A stretch of 39,222 nt of DNA from the NCBI GenBank assembly GCA_947500875.1, contig CANMUN010000021.1:1-39222 (forward strand), in the 5' to 3' direction. The notes beneath the pieces are model-generated. The model had not been told where the DNA came from, did no database searches, and worked only from the letters and a program-made list of their open reading frames with translations. A program made the position numbers and the translations under genes. Below are positions 1 through 8,655 of this stretch, in pieces. This stretch comes from Flavobacteriales bacterium. Lineage in GTDB: Bacteria; Bacteroidota; Bacteroidia; Flavobacteriales_D; Crocinitomicaceae. How positions within the stretch are numbered: position 1 is the stretch's first letter; every line of letters begins with the position of its first letter.

Positions 1-1142
1 ACGATTAAACGGGCCTCGCTTGGATGTTCTTCCAAATACGCACTTAGCATTTCGGAAACGGCTTGAGAAACTGGGGCCGTAACTTCACGGTTGCCTAATT
101 TGGTTTTGGTTTGTCCTTCAAATTGCGGTTCTGCAACTTTCACGGAAACAACCGCGGTTAACCCTTCGCGGAAGTCATCTCCGTCGATTTCAATTTTCTC
201 CTTAGCTAACATACCGCTATCGGTAGCGTACTTTTTCAAGGTATTGGTTAATCCCCTTCTAAAACCGGACAAATGCGTACCGCCTTCATGGGTATTGATG
301 TTGTTCACATAGGCTTGAATGTTCTCCGTGTAGGAGGTATTGTAGGTTAAAGAAACTTCTACAGGAATACCCTCACGTTCCCCTTCGAAATAAATGACAT
401 CGTTGATGAGCGCTTCTCGGTTTCGGTCCAAATACTGCGCAAATTCTTTGAGTCCGCCTTCGGAATGGAAACTCACTGAAAACGATTTTCCGTTTTCATC
501 TACATTTCGTTTATCGGTCAGGGAAATAGTAATTCCTTTATTCAAAAACGCCAATTCTCGCATGCGCGCGGCCAAAGTATCGTAATTGTACTCGGTATAA
601 TCGAAAATGGAAGCGTCCGGTTGAAACGTTACTTCCGTTCCAGTTTCGGAAGATTCGCCAATGATTTGCACATCGTAAAGTGGTTTTCCGATGTTGTATT
701 CTTGTCGGAAAATTTTTCCATCCCTACGAACAGTTGCAATGAGCTGTGTGGACAAGGCGTTTACACAGGATACCCCAACGCCGTGAAGACCGCCGGAAAC
801 TTTGTAGGTGTCTTTATCAAATTTACCTCCTGCGTGAAGAACCGTCATGACCACTTCAAGTGCGGACTTCTTCTCTTTGGTGTGCATGGCCGTCGGTATA
901 CCTCGACCGTTGTCAATAACCGTAATGGAATTGTTTTCGTTGATGTAAACATCGATATTATTGCAATAGCCTGCTAGTGCTTCATCGATGGAGTTGTCCA
1001 CTACTTCATATACCAAGTGATGTAACCCTTTCAGGCCTACGTCACCGATGTACATCGCAGGACGTTTTCTTACGGCCTCTAACCCTTCAAGTACTTGGAT
1101 ATTATCAGCTGAATAATTATCTCTTTTTTCCGCTTCGCTCAT
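1..1142 (-). CDS. gyrB: DNA gyrase subunit B, N-terminal part (runs off left edge)
   Basis: GyrB is the ATPase subunit of DNA gyrase, which negatively supercoils DNA. Reading leftward from the ATG at 1142, the protein begins MSEAEKRDNYSADNIQVLEG and continues through RKRPAMYIGD, then VVDNSIDEALAGYC (the GHKL Asn/Glu region), DNGRGIPT and SGGLHGVGVSCVNALS (ATP lid). These are hallmarks of the GyrB/ParE ATPase domain. About 380 codons are present, covering the ATPase domain and most of the transducer domain; the TOPRIM region lies beyond the window. Type II topoisomerase B subunits are similar to each other, so ParE is the alternative, but the N-terminus is typical of GyrB. A TAnnTTTG box lies about 40 bases upstream of the start. 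Confidence 0.95.
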   Translation of the reverse strand, partial: MSEAEKRDNYSADNIQVLEGLEAVRKRPAMYIGDVGLKGLHHLVYEVVDNSIDEALAGYCNNIDVYINENNSITVIDNGRGIPTAMHTKEKKSALEVVMTVLHAGGKFDKDTYKVSGGLHGVGVSCVNALSTQLIATVRRDGKIFRQEYNIGKPLYDVQIIGESSETGTEVTFQPDASIFDYTEYNYDTLAARMRELAFLNKGITISLTDKRNVDENGKSFSVSFHSEGGLKEFAQYLDRNREALINDVIYFEGEREGIPVEVSLTYNTSYTENIQAYVNNINTHEGGTHLSGFRRGLTNTLKKYATDSGMLAKEKIEIDGDDFREGLTAVVSVKVAEPQFEGQTKTKLGNREVTAPVSQAVSEMLSAYLEEHPSEARLI

Positions 1143-1182
1143 GTGTTAACTTCGTTTTAAAATCTGTTAAAAAATCGAAGAA

Positions 1183-1190
1183 CAAAAATA
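1183..1190 (-). promoter_or_regulatory. -7 promoter box TATTTTTG for gyrB
   Basis: Exact match on the minus strand to the Bacteroidota -7 consensus TAnnTTTG. It leaves a leader of about 40 bases before the gyrB ATG. No convincing -33 element was recognised. Confidence 0.6.
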
Positions 1191-1259
1191 GCGAAATAGC
1201 CGAAAAAAATTGGCTCAAAAACCACTCGAAAGCCTTAACTTATCAACAATAATTCAACG

Positions 1260-1856
1260 TTATCCCTTGGCTTTTATCCATTGAACAATGGTGGGGTCAT
1301 CGGGCTGCATGGATGGATCAATTACTCGCACCAAAAACCCGTTCTCGTCCAACAGGTATTTTTGAAAATTCCATTTAACATCGTTATCCTCAAGAGCATT
1401 TTGATTGAGGGAGGTCAGGAATTGGTATACGGGATGCATGTCGTTTCCTTTGACCGAAATTTTCGACATCATCGGAAAACTTACTCCGTAATTTTTGGAA
1501 CAAAATGCCGCAATCTCTTCGTTGCTTCCGGGCTCTTGGCCCATAAAATTATTGGCGGGAAAACCGATGATCACAAAGCTTGAATCCTTGTATTGCTGAT
1601 ACAAAGCCTCTAGGCTTTTGTATTGAGGTGTAAGCCCACATTTTGAGGCCGTATTGACCACCATGATTTTCTTACCCTTCAAGGTAAGGAAGGAAAACGG
1701 ATTGCCATCGATGTCGGTTACCGTGAATTCATGAATTGACTTTTTCTCCATGGGTGCTGAAATGGTTGAGGGTGAGTTTTGGGTGTCTTTTCGTTTACTG
1801 GTTCCACAACTTAACATGAACCCTGCGCTCGCTAGCGTGATTAATAAAACTTTCAT
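1260..1856 (-). CDS. Glutathione peroxidase family lipoprotein
   Basis: This is a thiol peroxidase of the glutathione peroxidase family, which reduces hydroperoxides, in bacteria usually with thioredoxin as donor. Of its 198 residues, the N-terminus MKVLLITLASAGFMLSCG is a signal peptide with a lipobox-like end, so the protein is probably a periplasm-facing lipoprotein. Family motifs follow in order: NTASKCGLTPQY carries the peroxidatic Cys (not selenocysteine), FPANNFMGQEPG carries the catalytic Gln, and VKWNFQKYL carries the Trp and Asn. The ATG at 1856 was chosen because it begins the signal peptide; the in-frame extension to 1889 starts with TTG and lacks support. The gene is monocistronic, divergent from the OmpA-type gene. 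An imperfect box (TA-3 nt-TTTG) lies upstream. Confidence 0.9.
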   Translation of the reverse strand: MKVLLITLASAGFMLSCGTSKRKDTQNSPSTISAPMEKKSIHEFTVTDIDGNPFSFLTLKGKKIMVVNTASKCGLTPQYKSLEALYQQYKDSSFVIIGFPANNFMGQEPGSNEEIAAFCSKNYGVSFPMMSKISVKGNDMHPVYQFLTSLNQNALEDNDVKWNFQKYLLDENGFLVRVIDPSMQPDDPTIVQWIKAKG

Positions 1857-1914
1857 GACTGCATTTACTTTGAAACAAAGTATAACCAAAAAGGTTTAAT
1901 TACGTTTATGCGGT

Positions 1915-2763
1915 ATGCGAATTGCCTACCTATTACTTTTTTGTTGCTTCGGTCAATTGTACGGACAGTCATTTAAACTCTCGGGCAATTGGAGCGGCAT
2001 CATCACCGACTCCCTCTTCACGAAAAGTCATCCAGCATTGTTGCAAATTAAAGGCATTAACGGTCATGCCACGGGGATTTTTCGCATCGAGACTTCGGAA
2101 GGATTTTGTCAATATGAGGTTACAGGAGACTATAAAAAGAAGAAGCATTTCATCCTTACATCCTCGGCCAAAGCACTTTCAGAATCTAAAGGATTTAATT
2201 CATTGCCGTTTGAGTTCGCTTTTCATTATGACGACTCCAGCGAATACGTGGTAGGCACCTTGCATTCACCGGGTAGCGCATTTCATCGTTTTAAGTTGTA
2301 TTTGGAATGGGATGAGAGCCCGTACATTCTCAACCAGGAAAATTCGCTTTCCAACATCGGTGCGCAGGCCATGGCTCATCGACTAAAGCTGAATATACCT
2401 GCGAAATCCAAGCGCATGAAGGAACTCGCCCGTTTTCAATTCGTGCCCATCTATTTTGAAGTAGATCGTTTTGAAATCGACAGCTCGTATTTCCCCTATT
2501 TGGAAAAATTAACCCGAATTCTGAACAGCCATAGCGATTTGCGTTTAAAAATCATTGGACATACAGATGCGGACGGAAGCGATGAATACAACATCCTTTT
2601 ATCCAAAAATCGGGCGAATGCTATTTTTCAACATATAATGACCTTGGGGATTTCGTCTGACCGCATGATTTTTGAATTTCAAGGAGAGAGCAAACCCGCC
2701 GAAAGCAACGAAAACGAGCGCGGAAAACAAAGGAACCGCCGCGTTGAATTTGCTTTCATTTAG
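1915..2763 (+). CDS. OmpA/MotB-type C-terminal domain protein, exported
   Basis: The 282-residue protein has a short hydrophobic signal peptide (MRIAYLLLFCCFGQLYGQ). Residues of about 20-150 form a beta-rich unknown domain containing LSGNWSGIITD. The C-terminal OmpA-like peptidoglycan-binding domain spans about 175-282, with IYFEVDRFEIDSSYFPYLEK, then IIGHTDADGSDEYNILLSKN and NRRVEFAFI. Such proteins tether the outer membrane or a periplasmic complex to peptidoglycan. A near-consensus -7 box, TACGTTTA, lies at 1901-1908, six bases before the ATG. The gene converges with valS, leaving only three bases between the stops. The N-terminal half is not assigned to a known family. Confidence 0.85.
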   Translation: MRIAYLLLFCCFGQLYGQSFKLSGNWSGIITDSLFTKSHPALLQIKGINGHATGIFRIETSEGFCQYEVTGDYKKKKHFILTSSAKALSESKGFNSLPFEFAFHYDDSSEYVVGTLHSPGSAFHRFKLYLEWDESPYILNQENSLSNIGAQAMAHRLKLNIPAKSKRMKELARFQFVPIYFEVDRFEIDSSYFPYLEKLTRILNSHSDLRLKIIGHTDADGSDEYNILLSKNRANAIFQHIMTLGISSDRMIFEFQGESKPAESNENERGKQRNRRVEFAFI

Positions 2764-2766
2764 ATG

Positions 2767-5388
2767 CTATCCCAGACGTGCCAATCGGTCCTTTAGCAGG
2801 GCTATTTTTTGCAAGGTATCTGCCTCTTTTTTGAGCTCGTTGTCAATGACCGGTTTTGGCGCAGAACCAACAAAACGCTCGTTCTGAAGTTTCGAATGTA
2901 TGGATTTCAAAAATCCATCCAAATAAACCAGTTCTGCATTGATTTTTTCCTTTTCCGCCTCGACATCCACCATTTCACCAAAAGGAATAAAGTACTCAAC
3001 TCCTTGAACCATAAAACAATGCGCACCGGTCGGAGGGGTATCGGCACTAGAAAAAGTAACTAAATTGGCCATTTTAAGAATGACCGAAGGGAAAATACTG
3101 CCAAGGTCACCCACATAATTCAAGGAAAGTTTGACCTTATTGGCAACGGATTGTTCTTTGCGGAAATTTCGAACTCCCGTTATCACATCGAACGAAACTT
3201 GCATGCGGTCTAATAAGTCCGCGTTCAACCCATTGGCCGTTGGCCAAGAACTCACAACTACATCCTCACCTTGCGTTCGATTTCTTAGGGCGTGCCAAAT
3301 TTCCTCGGTAACAAAAGGCATAAACGGGTGAAGCATCTTCATCAGGCACTCAAAAAACTGGATGGTACTTTCTTTGGTTTTTTGGTCCACGGGTTGTTCA
3401 AAACCCGGTTTAATCATTTCCAAATACCAGGAACAGAAATCATCCCATACCAATTTGTAGGACTCCATTAACGCCTCTGAAATTCTAAACTTATCAAAGA
3501 GGCTATTCAAGATGGGGATTGTTGAGTCCAGTTTGGCCTGAAACCATTCCACGGCAACTTTGGCGTGCTCGGGTTGATCAAAGTCTCGAACCTCCCACCC
3601 AGCAATTAATCGGTAAGCGTTCCAAATCTTATTGGCGAAGTTCCTTCCTTGTTCGCATTGAGAGGTATCAAAAGGAAGGTCATTGCCAGCAGGGGAGGAA
3701 ATCAAAACCCCCATGCGCACGCCGTCTGCACCAAACTGTTGAATTAAGTCGATCGGATCGGGGGAATTTCCCAAAGACTTCGACATTTTTCGCCCTAATT
3801 TATCACGAACGATGCCCGTAAAATAAACGTTTCGAAAGGGTAAATCGCCCAGGTATTCATATCCCGCAATAATCATTCGAGCTACCCAAAAAAACATGAT
3901 TTCTGGTGCGGTAACTAAATCGTTGGTAGGATAATAATAGGCAATTTCTGGATTGTTGGGCTGTGTCAAACCATTAAATACTGAAATGGGCCAAAGCCAA
4001 CTGGAAAACCAGGTGTCGAGAACGTCTTGGTCTTGTCGAAGGTCATGAATGCCCAAGGTTTTGCCGAGTATTTGCTCTGCCATTTTTAGCGCTTCTTCTG
4101 CATTCTTGGCAACAACATAATCATTGGTTCCCGGTCCGTAATACCAAGCAGGAATTTGATGTCCCCACCATAATTGACGAGAAATACACCAATCCTTAAT
4201 GTTTTCCATCCAATGACGGTAGGTGTTTTTAAACTTCTCAGGGTAAAATTTTACGTTGTCATTCATTACATTATCCAAAGCGGGTTTGGACAATTCTTCC
4301 ATAGATAAGAACCACTGTAGGGATAGTTTCGGTTCAATCACCGCATTGGTTCTTTCTGAAAAGCCCACTTTATTCAAGTGGTCTTCTGTTTTCACCAAAT
4401 ATCCTTTATCCTTGAGTTCCGTGGCCATCCGTTTGCGCACCTCAAACCGGTCGATCCCTTGATAATGCAAACCGTTTTGGTTCAAGGTTCCATTGTCATT
4501 GAATAAATCAATGCTCTCTAAATTGTGCGTTTTACCTAAAGCATAATCGTTGATGTCATGAGCGGGGGTAACCTTTAAACAACCTGTCCCAAAGGTGGGA
4601 TCTACATACGTATCAGCAATCACAGGAATGAAGCGGCCACTTATGGGTACTTGAACGCGTTTCCCAACAAGGTTCGCATAGCGCAAATCCTCAGGATTAA
4701 CGCATATTGCGGTATCTCCGAAAATGGTTTCGGGGCGAGTCGTTGCTACCGTAAGCCAATCGTCTTCAGAACCCTCGAGCTTGTATCGAACGAAATAAAG
4801 CCGAGAATTAACCTCTTTGTACATCACTTCTTCGTCAGAGACCGCAGTTAAAGCCTCAGGATCCCAATTAACCATTCGAACCCCTCGGTAAATCTTTCCT
4901 TTTTCAAACAGATCTACGAAAACTTGAATCACCGAATTCGAATATTCCGCATCCATGGTAAAATGCGTTCTATCCCAATCGCACGAGGCTCCGAGTTTTT
5001 TTAATTGTTCCAAAATGATCCCACCGTGTTTCTCTTTCCATGCAAAAGCGTGTTCCAAAAACTGCTCGCGGGTTAAATCCGATTTATTGATCCCCTCCAG
5101 TTTTAATTTCTGTACCACTTTTGCCTCAGTCGCAATGGAAGCGTGGTCCGTTCCAGGAACCCAACAGGCATTTTTACCAAGCATTCGGGCCCTACGAACT
5201 AAAACGTCCTGCAGGGTATTATTGAGCATGTGCCCCATGTGCAAGACTCCGGTAACGTTGGGGGGAGGAATCACTACGGTGTATGGCTCTCGATGATCGG
5301 GCACGGAGCGAAAGTACTGTTGGTCCATCCAGTGTTGGTACCATTTTGCTTCTATCGGCTCAGGATTAAATGTTTTGGGCAATTCCAT
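2767..5388 (-). CDS. valS: Valyl-tRNA synthetase
   Basis: Class I aminoacyl-tRNA synthetase that charges tRNA-Val and edits misactivated threonine. The 873-residue protein has the HIGH motif as HMGH (residues 50-53, in [15 protein letters not shown]), the CP1 editing domain with [12 protein letters not shown] and [12 protein letters not shown], and the KMSKS signature in [10 protein letters not shown] near residue 530. After this come the anticodon-binding domain and a C-terminal coiled coil ([20 protein letters not shown]) typical of ValRS. The ATG at 5388 gives the usual [17 protein letters not shown] start; the upstream TTG extension is unlikely. It lies 39 bases downstream of the DUF1573 gene on the same strand and is probably the last gene of the Nudix-DUF1573-valS unit. 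Confidence 0.97.
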   Translation of the reverse strand: MELPKTFNPEPIEAKWYQHWMDQQYFRSVPDHREPYTVVIPPPNVTGVLHMGHMLNNTLQDVLVRRARMLGKNACWVPGTDHASIATEAKVVQKLKLEGINKSDLTREQFLEHAFAWKEKHGGIILEQLKKLGASCDWDRTHFTMDAEYSNSVIQVFVDLFEKGKIYRGVRMVNWDPEALTAVSDEEVMYKEVNSRLYFVRYKLEGSEDDWLTVATTRPETIFGDTAICVNPEDLRYANLVGKRVQVPISGRFIPVIADTYVDPTFGTGCLKVTPAHDINDYALGKTHNLESIDLFNDNGTLNQNGLHYQGIDRFEVRKRMATELKDKGYLVKTEDHLNKVGFSERTNAVIEPKLSLQWFLSMEELSKPALDNVMNDNVKFYPEKFKNTYRHWMENIKDWCISRQLWWGHQIPAWYYGPGTNDYVVAKNAEEALKMAEQILGKTLGIHDLRQDQDVLDTWFSSWLWPISVFNGLTQPNNPEIAYYYPTNDLVTAPEIMFFWVARMIIAGYEYLGDLPFRNVYFTGIVRDKLGRKMSKSLGNSPDPIDLIQQFGADGVRMGVLISSPAGNDLPFDTSQCEQGRNFANKIWNAYRLIAGWEVRDFDQPEHAKVAVEWFQAKLDSTIPILNSLFDKFRISEALMESYKLVWDDFCSWYLEMIKPGFEQPVDQKTKESTIQFFECLMKMLHPFMPFVTEEIWHALRNRTQGEDVVVSSWPTANGLNADLLDRMQVSFDVITGVRNFRKEQSVANKVKLSLNYVGDLGSIFPSVILKMANLVTFSSADTPPTGAHCFMVQGVEYFIPFGEMVDVEAEKEKINAELVYLDGFLKSIHSKLQNERFVGSAPKPVIDNELKKEADTLQKIALLKDRLARLG

Positions 5389-5427
5389 AAATGCAATGAA
5401 GGGATATATTGTTTTGTTGGGCAATCA

Positions 5428-5808
5428 TTATTGTTTCTCCGGAAGAACGTTTCCGCGAATTGTCAAGACAACGGGGTCGCCGAGGTTTGGGGTAACGGTG
5501 ATGGATTTGACAAATTCACCTACGCGTTTTGTATCGTACGAAACACTAATTTGTCCTGAACCTTTTTTTCCAATGGCATCCGAGGGTTTTTCAGCAGTTG
5601 TGCATCCACAGCTGGTTTGCACGGATTCAATTCGGATCGGAGTTTTTCCGTTGTTTTTAAAAGAAAACACAAAAAGATCTTTCGAATCGTAAGGTATGTC
5701 CTCTCGAATAATCTCCACTGCATCGAATTTCAGAACAGGCTTTTTTGTTTTTTGACTTAACAGAAACAGCGGCGCAAACAGCAACACAATCAACAAAGGA
5801 TTTCTCAT
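5428..5808 (-). CDS. DUF1573 domain exported protein
   Basis: Small exported protein (126 residues) with a hydrophobic signal peptide, MRNPLLIVLLFAPLFLLSQ, followed by a DUF1573 domain. That domain has an Ig-like fold and is very common in Bacteroidota. The family pattern is clear: FSFKNNGKTPIRIESVQTSC, then GCTTAEKPSDAI, then GSGQISVSYDTKRVG and KSITVTPN. The function of the domain is unknown. The start at 5808 was chosen as the first ATG at the signal peptide; the longer frame begins with TTG at 5826. It lies between the Nudix gene (20-base gap) and valS on the same strand, so the three are probably co-transcribed, although a functional link with valS is not evident. Confidence 0.88.
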   Translation of the reverse strand: MRNPLLIVLLFAPLFLLSQKTKKPVLKFDAVEIIREDIPYDSKDLFVFSFKNNGKTPIRIESVQTSCGCTTAEKPSDAIGKKGSGQISVSYDTKRVGEFVKSITVTPNLGDPVVLTIRGNVLPEKQ

Positions 5809-5828
5809 GAGGTAAATTTTACACAAAA

Positions 5829-6434
5829 CTAACCAATAAATTCATTTTGCCCTTGGATAGACTCCCAAATCCAACGGATCATGGGGTAGCTGTTCTCCAA
5901 ACGATCGCTCACGATTTCATGAGGAACAAACTCAACTTTGGCAATTCCCTCGCTGCTTTGGGGGCTCAACGAATGGGGCGGTGCTGCGGTCATTTTAAAC
6001 CAATGGGTTTCTTTCAGCAGGAATTTGCTTTTGGTTCGATATATATGGTACGTAATGATGGGAACATCTGCCGTAACGGTTAAATCGAGTTGGCCGCATT
6101 CTTCACGCACCTCTCGCAGTGCGGTTTGCATCGGAAATTCTTCTGATTCCATCCAACCCTTTGGCAGATCCCATTTATGGTTTCGGTAAATCATAAGCAG
6201 GTTTTTTCCAGAACTAACAAGACCTCCTGCTGCCACAACCCTTTTAAATGCTTTACTGAAAAGCTCGAACGGTATACCCAAATCAATTACCTCATCCAAC
6301 TGAGAATGAATCAAATGCCAAAGTTTTTCAGCATTAAGGTCTTTTTTTTTCCAGACGCTTTGTTCCGAATCTTGTTGATAACTCGAAAAAAGGAGGCATT
6401 TATTTTCCGTAAAAACAAAATACTTTTGCGCCAT
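5829..6434 (-). CDS. NUDIX hydrolase
   Basis: The 201-residue protein has a complete Nudix box near the middle, of the form G-x5-E-x7-REVREECG-x, in GWMESEEFPMQTALREVREE. Nudix enzymes hydrolyse nucleoside diphosphates linked to another moiety; the substrate cannot be read from sequence. The first 75 residues are an additional unrecognised domain (LFSSYQQDSEQSVWKKKDL), and DLPKGW precedes the box, as in the Ap4A/diphosphoinositol-phosphate subgroup. The ATG (6434-6432) overlaps the ATG of the divergent pyrE gene in a shared CATG. Its likely -7 box, TATCTTTG, lies inside pyrE, so it leads the Nudix-DUF1573-valS unit. Confidence 0.92.
   Translation of the reverse strand: MAQKYFVFTENKCLLFSSYQQDSEQSVWKKKDLNAEKLWHLIHSQLDEVIDLGIPFELFSKAFKRVVAAGGLVSSGKNLLMIYRNHKWDLPKGWMESEEFPMQTALREVREECGQLDLTVTADVPIITYHIYRTKSKFLLKETHWFKMTAAPPHSLSPQSSEGIAKVEFVPHEIVSDRLENSYPMIRWIWESIQGQNEFIG
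6421..6428 (+). promoter_or_regulatory. -7 promoter box TACTTTTG for pyrE
   Basis: Exact TAnnTTTG, four bases before the pyrE ATG and inside the first codons of the divergent Nudix gene. The expected transcription start falls at or next to the ATG, predicting a leaderless message. Confidence 0.65.
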
Positions 6435-7080
6435 GGTTTACGACAAAGATAGTGCAATGCGAATTGCCGGTGAGTTATTGAAGATAAAAGCGGTAAAACT
6501 TCAACCGGAAAATCCCTTTACATGGGCATCTGGTTGGAAATCTCCCATTTATTGCGATAATCGTAAGACGCTCTCGTTTCCCATGATTCGAACTTTTATC
6601 CGTCAAAAATTTTCGGAAATCATTGATAAAGAGTTCGGCAAACCGGATGTCATCGCGGGAATAGCTACTGGAGGAATACCCCAAGGGGTCTTGGTGGCTC
6701 AGGAACTGGGCATCCCTTTTATCTATGTTAGAAGTAATGTGAAGGAGCACGGCCTTGGTAACCTAATTGAAGGGAGCTACGAGGCCGGTCAAAAAGTAGT
6801 GGTTGTCGAAGATTTGATTTCGACCGGAGGAAGCAGTTTATTAGGCGTCAAAGCGCTCAAAGAGGCGGGATTGCAAGTGCGCGGTTTACTTGCCATTTTT
6901 TCCTACGGTTTTGATCAAGCACAAGTAGCTTTTGATGAGGCGTCTTGTCCTTTCATCACCCTGGCTGACTACGACCATTTAATCGAGCAAGCGTTGGCCT
7001 TAGAGTACATCCGCGAATCGGATTTAGAAGCCTTAAAAAAATGGAGGGAATTGCCCTCTGCTTGGACTCCTGAGCCATGA
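6433..7080 (+). CDS. pyrE: Orotate phosphoribosyltransferase
   Basis: PyrE joins orotate and PRPP to form OMP in de novo pyrimidine synthesis. The 215-residue protein has the type I PRTase fold. Its N-terminal hood FTWASGWKSPIYCDNRK binds orotate, and IAGIATGGIPQGVLVAQEL and YVRSNVKEHG follow. The PRPP signature is VVVVEDLISTGGSS, at about residues 120-133. Length is normal for the family. The start codon shares two bases with the Nudix start on the other strand. The stop overlaps the start of the downstream SRPBCC gene (ATGA), so the two are translationally coupled. Confidence 0.97.
   Translation: MVYDKDSAMRIAGELLKIKAVKLQPENPFTWASGWKSPIYCDNRKTLSFPMIRTFIRQKFSEIIDKEFGKPDVIAGIATGGIPQGVLVAQELGIPFIYVRSNVKEHGLGNLIEGSYEAGQKVVVVEDLISTGGSSLLGVKALKEAGLQVRGLLAIFSYGFDQAQVAFDEASCPFITLADYDHLIEQALALEYIRESDLEALKKWRELPSAWTPEP
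6444..6451 (-). promoter_or_regulatory. -7 promoter box TATCTTTG for the Nudix gene, inside pyrE
   Basis: Exact TAnnTTTG on the minus strand, nine bases before the Nudix ATG. It lies within codons 4-7 of pyrE, so the two divergent promoters and coding regions interlock. Confidence 0.6.
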
Positions 7081-7481
7081 TCATTCAGAGTAATACTCTT
7101 TTCATTGATTGTACGGTTGAAGATGTATTGGAATTCCTTAGCCATCCATCCAACGTAGAGCGATTGTTGCCAGAGAAACGGGTAAGTGAATTCAAATCCG
7201 ACGAACAAAGTTGCGAATTCAAAGTGCAAGGAGGTATCGTTATATCTTTGCTTTACAAGGGAAAAAACGACGGTGGGATTTTATACACCAGCGGCACCAA
7301 AGCGCCGTTTCCGTTCACGTTGCAAATCACAGTAAAGTCCATAGAAAGAGGCGTTGAAGGCTATCTTCTATTTAACGGAGAGGCTCCCGCCATGGTGGCT
7401 ATGCTGGCGAAAAATCCATTAACCGCTTTATTCAACGACATGGGGCAAAACCTTAAGAGGCACTTGGAACAACAAGGGTAA
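7077..7481 (+). CDS. SRPBCC (START-like) family protein
   Basis: A 134-residue protein with the compact helix-grip pattern of the SRPBCC superfamily: CTVEDVLEFLSHPSNVERLLP at the N-terminus, a run of alternating beta strands, and the long C-terminal helix ALFNDMGQNLKRHLEQQ. Members bind hydrophobic ligands or act as cyclases or chaperones; the ligand is unknown here. It is coupled to pyrE by an ATGA overlap, an arrangement that suggests shared expression but no obvious shared chemistry. Its 3' end overlaps the convergent birA gene by 29 bases. Confidence 0.8.
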   Translation: MIIQSNTLFIDCTVEDVLEFLSHPSNVERLLPEKRVSEFKSDEQSCEFKVQGGIVISLLYKGKNDGGILYTSGTKAPFPFTLQITVKSIERGVEGYLLFNGEAPAMVAMLAKNPLTALFNDMGQNLKRHLEQQG

Positions 7482-8193
7482 TTTCACCTTGTGAATAGTG
7501 TTTCTTCTCCCCGTCCACCAAAATCTCTAGGTATCCTTCGTGTGAAATTCCATGAATGATTCCTTTGAATCGTTGACCTTTCACCTCGAATAATTGTTCC
7601 TCGTACAAACCCAACATGTTGTCCAAGTACTGAGCGCGTAATTTCGGTTCTTGATCAGCGCAAAAGGGAAATTCATTGAGGATGTAACAAAAATACTGAA
7701 GGGCATCATTCACCGAACACTCCTCCCCTGTTTCGTTGCGGACGGAGGTAGCCAAGATGCCCTTAAAATTCGTTTGATTCACATTTAGCCCCAGACCAAT
7801 GGTTGCAGACTTAACGCTCGAACCCTGTATAACCGATTCAATAAGAAGGCCTGCAATTTTATGATAACCCACCAAAATATCGTTGGGCCACTTTACTTGG
7901 GCTTCGATGTTAAAATGCTTGAGCAATTGAATTAAGGCGAAAGAGACCCAACAATTCAACAAATACATTCGATCAACCGACAAATTGGCAGGAAAATATA
8001 CCAAGGAACAGGTAAGGTTCAATCCTTTCTCGGAGAACCAGTGTTTTCCTCGCTGACCTCTGCCACCCGTTTGAAAATCCGCAATGACAACTGTGCCATT
8101 TTCTGCCAAACGGTGTTCTATAAGTTGATTGGCATAATTGTTCGTTGAATCAACGGAATCCAAACGATGAATGATGCTTCCGAAAAATGACAT
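7453..8193 (-). CDS. birA: Biotin--[acetyl-CoA-carboxylase] ligase
   Basis: BirA attaches biotin to the acetyl-CoA carboxylase carrier protein. The 246-residue protein is a monofunctional ligase without the DNA-binding repressor domain. Catalytic motifs are LDSVDSTNNYANQLI, ADFQTGGRGQRGKHWFSEKG (the biotinyl-AMP loop), VKWPNDILVGYHKIAGLLIE and GLGLNVNQ. A short C-terminal SH3-like domain (FKGIIHGISHEGYLEILVDG) follows. The start was set at the ATG 8193 and not at the TTG at 8220, because a -7 box at 8218-8225 covers that TTG. The gene is divergent from rsfS. Confidence 0.95.
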   Translation of the reverse strand: MSFFGSIIHRLDSVDSTNNYANQLIEHRLAENGTVVIADFQTGGRGQRGKHWFSEKGLNLTCSLVYFPANLSVDRMYLLNCWVSFALIQLLKHFNIEAQVKWPNDILVGYHKIAGLLIESVIQGSSVKSATIGLGLNVNQTNFKGILATSVRNETGEECSVNDALQYFCYILNEFPFCADQEPKLRAQYLDNMLGLYEEQLFEVKGQRFKGIIHGISHEGYLEILVDGEKKHYSQGEITLVVPSAS

Positions 8194-8217
8194 AGGGTTT
8201 GAATACGAATAATAAAT

Positions 8218-8225
8218 CAAAGGTA
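8218..8225 (-). promoter_or_regulatory. -7 promoter box TACCTTTG for birA
   Basis: Exact TAnnTTTG on the minus strand, 24 bases before the birA ATG. It overlaps a candidate upstream TTG start, which argues against that longer start. Confidence 0.6.
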
Positions 8226-8242
8226 AATTTAAAATTTAGACT

Positions 8243-8250
8243 TAGCTTTG
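8243..8250 (+). promoter_or_regulatory. -7 promoter box TAGCTTTG for the rsfS operon
   Basis: Exact TAnnTTTG with a 16-base leader before rsfS. The birA box on the other strand is 17 bases away, so the two promoters are back to back. Confidence 0.6.
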
Positions 8251-8266
8251 TAACTTAAAGCAATTC

Positions 8267-8647
8267 ATGGTAAAAAAGAAAATTGAATTAGACCATTCCG
8301 AAATGCTCAGCAAGTGCATTGTTGAAGGGATGCAGGAAAACAAAGCCAAGGACATCGTTGTTTTGGATCTCAGAGGTTTGGAAAGCAGGGTTTGTGACTT
8401 TTTTGTTATCTGTTCAGGTGAGTCCTCTACGCAGGTAGATGGTATAACCAATGCCATCACGCGTTATACTCGAAAAACGATTAAAGAAAAACCATGGCAC
8501 ATTGAGGGACAAAGAAACAGTGAATGGGTACTTTTAGATTATATTGACGTAGTAGCTCATGTTTTTTACAAAGATGCAAGGAGTTTTTACGAGATTGAAG
8601 AACTATGGGCAGATGCGGTACGTACCGATATCCCCGATTTAAATTAA
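8267..8647 (+). CDS. rsfS: Ribosome silencing factor RsfS (Iojap family)
   Basis: RsfS binds uL14 on the large ribosomal subunit and blocks subunit joining when nutrients are scarce. The 126-residue protein shows the family core: DIVVLDLRGLESRVCDFFVI, then CSGESSTQVDGITNAI, then KPWHIEGQRNSEWVLLDYID and VVAHVFYKDARSFYEIEELW, with the conserved WADA near the end. It is the first gene of rsfS-ftsH-cdsA-psd, with eight bases separating it from ftsH, an order I recall as common in Bacteroidota. Its own -7 box lies 16 bases upstream. Confidence 0.95.
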   Translation: MVKKKIELDHSEMLSKCIVEGMQENKAKDIVVLDLRGLESRVCDFFVICSGESSTQVDGITNAITRYTRKTIKEKPWHIEGQRNSEWVLLDYIDVVAHVFYKDARSFYEIEELWADAVRTDIPDLN

Positions 8648-8655
8648 AAAAAATT

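Noticed and set aside
621-1252. Two plus-strand open frames across the gyrB start region
   Set aside because: They are antisense to a clear GyrB ATPase domain, and the second also crosses the gyrB promoter.
1260-1856. Possible selenocysteine glutathione peroxidase
   Set aside because: The active-site codon in the SKCGLT motif encodes Cys, not TGA, so no SECIS element is needed.
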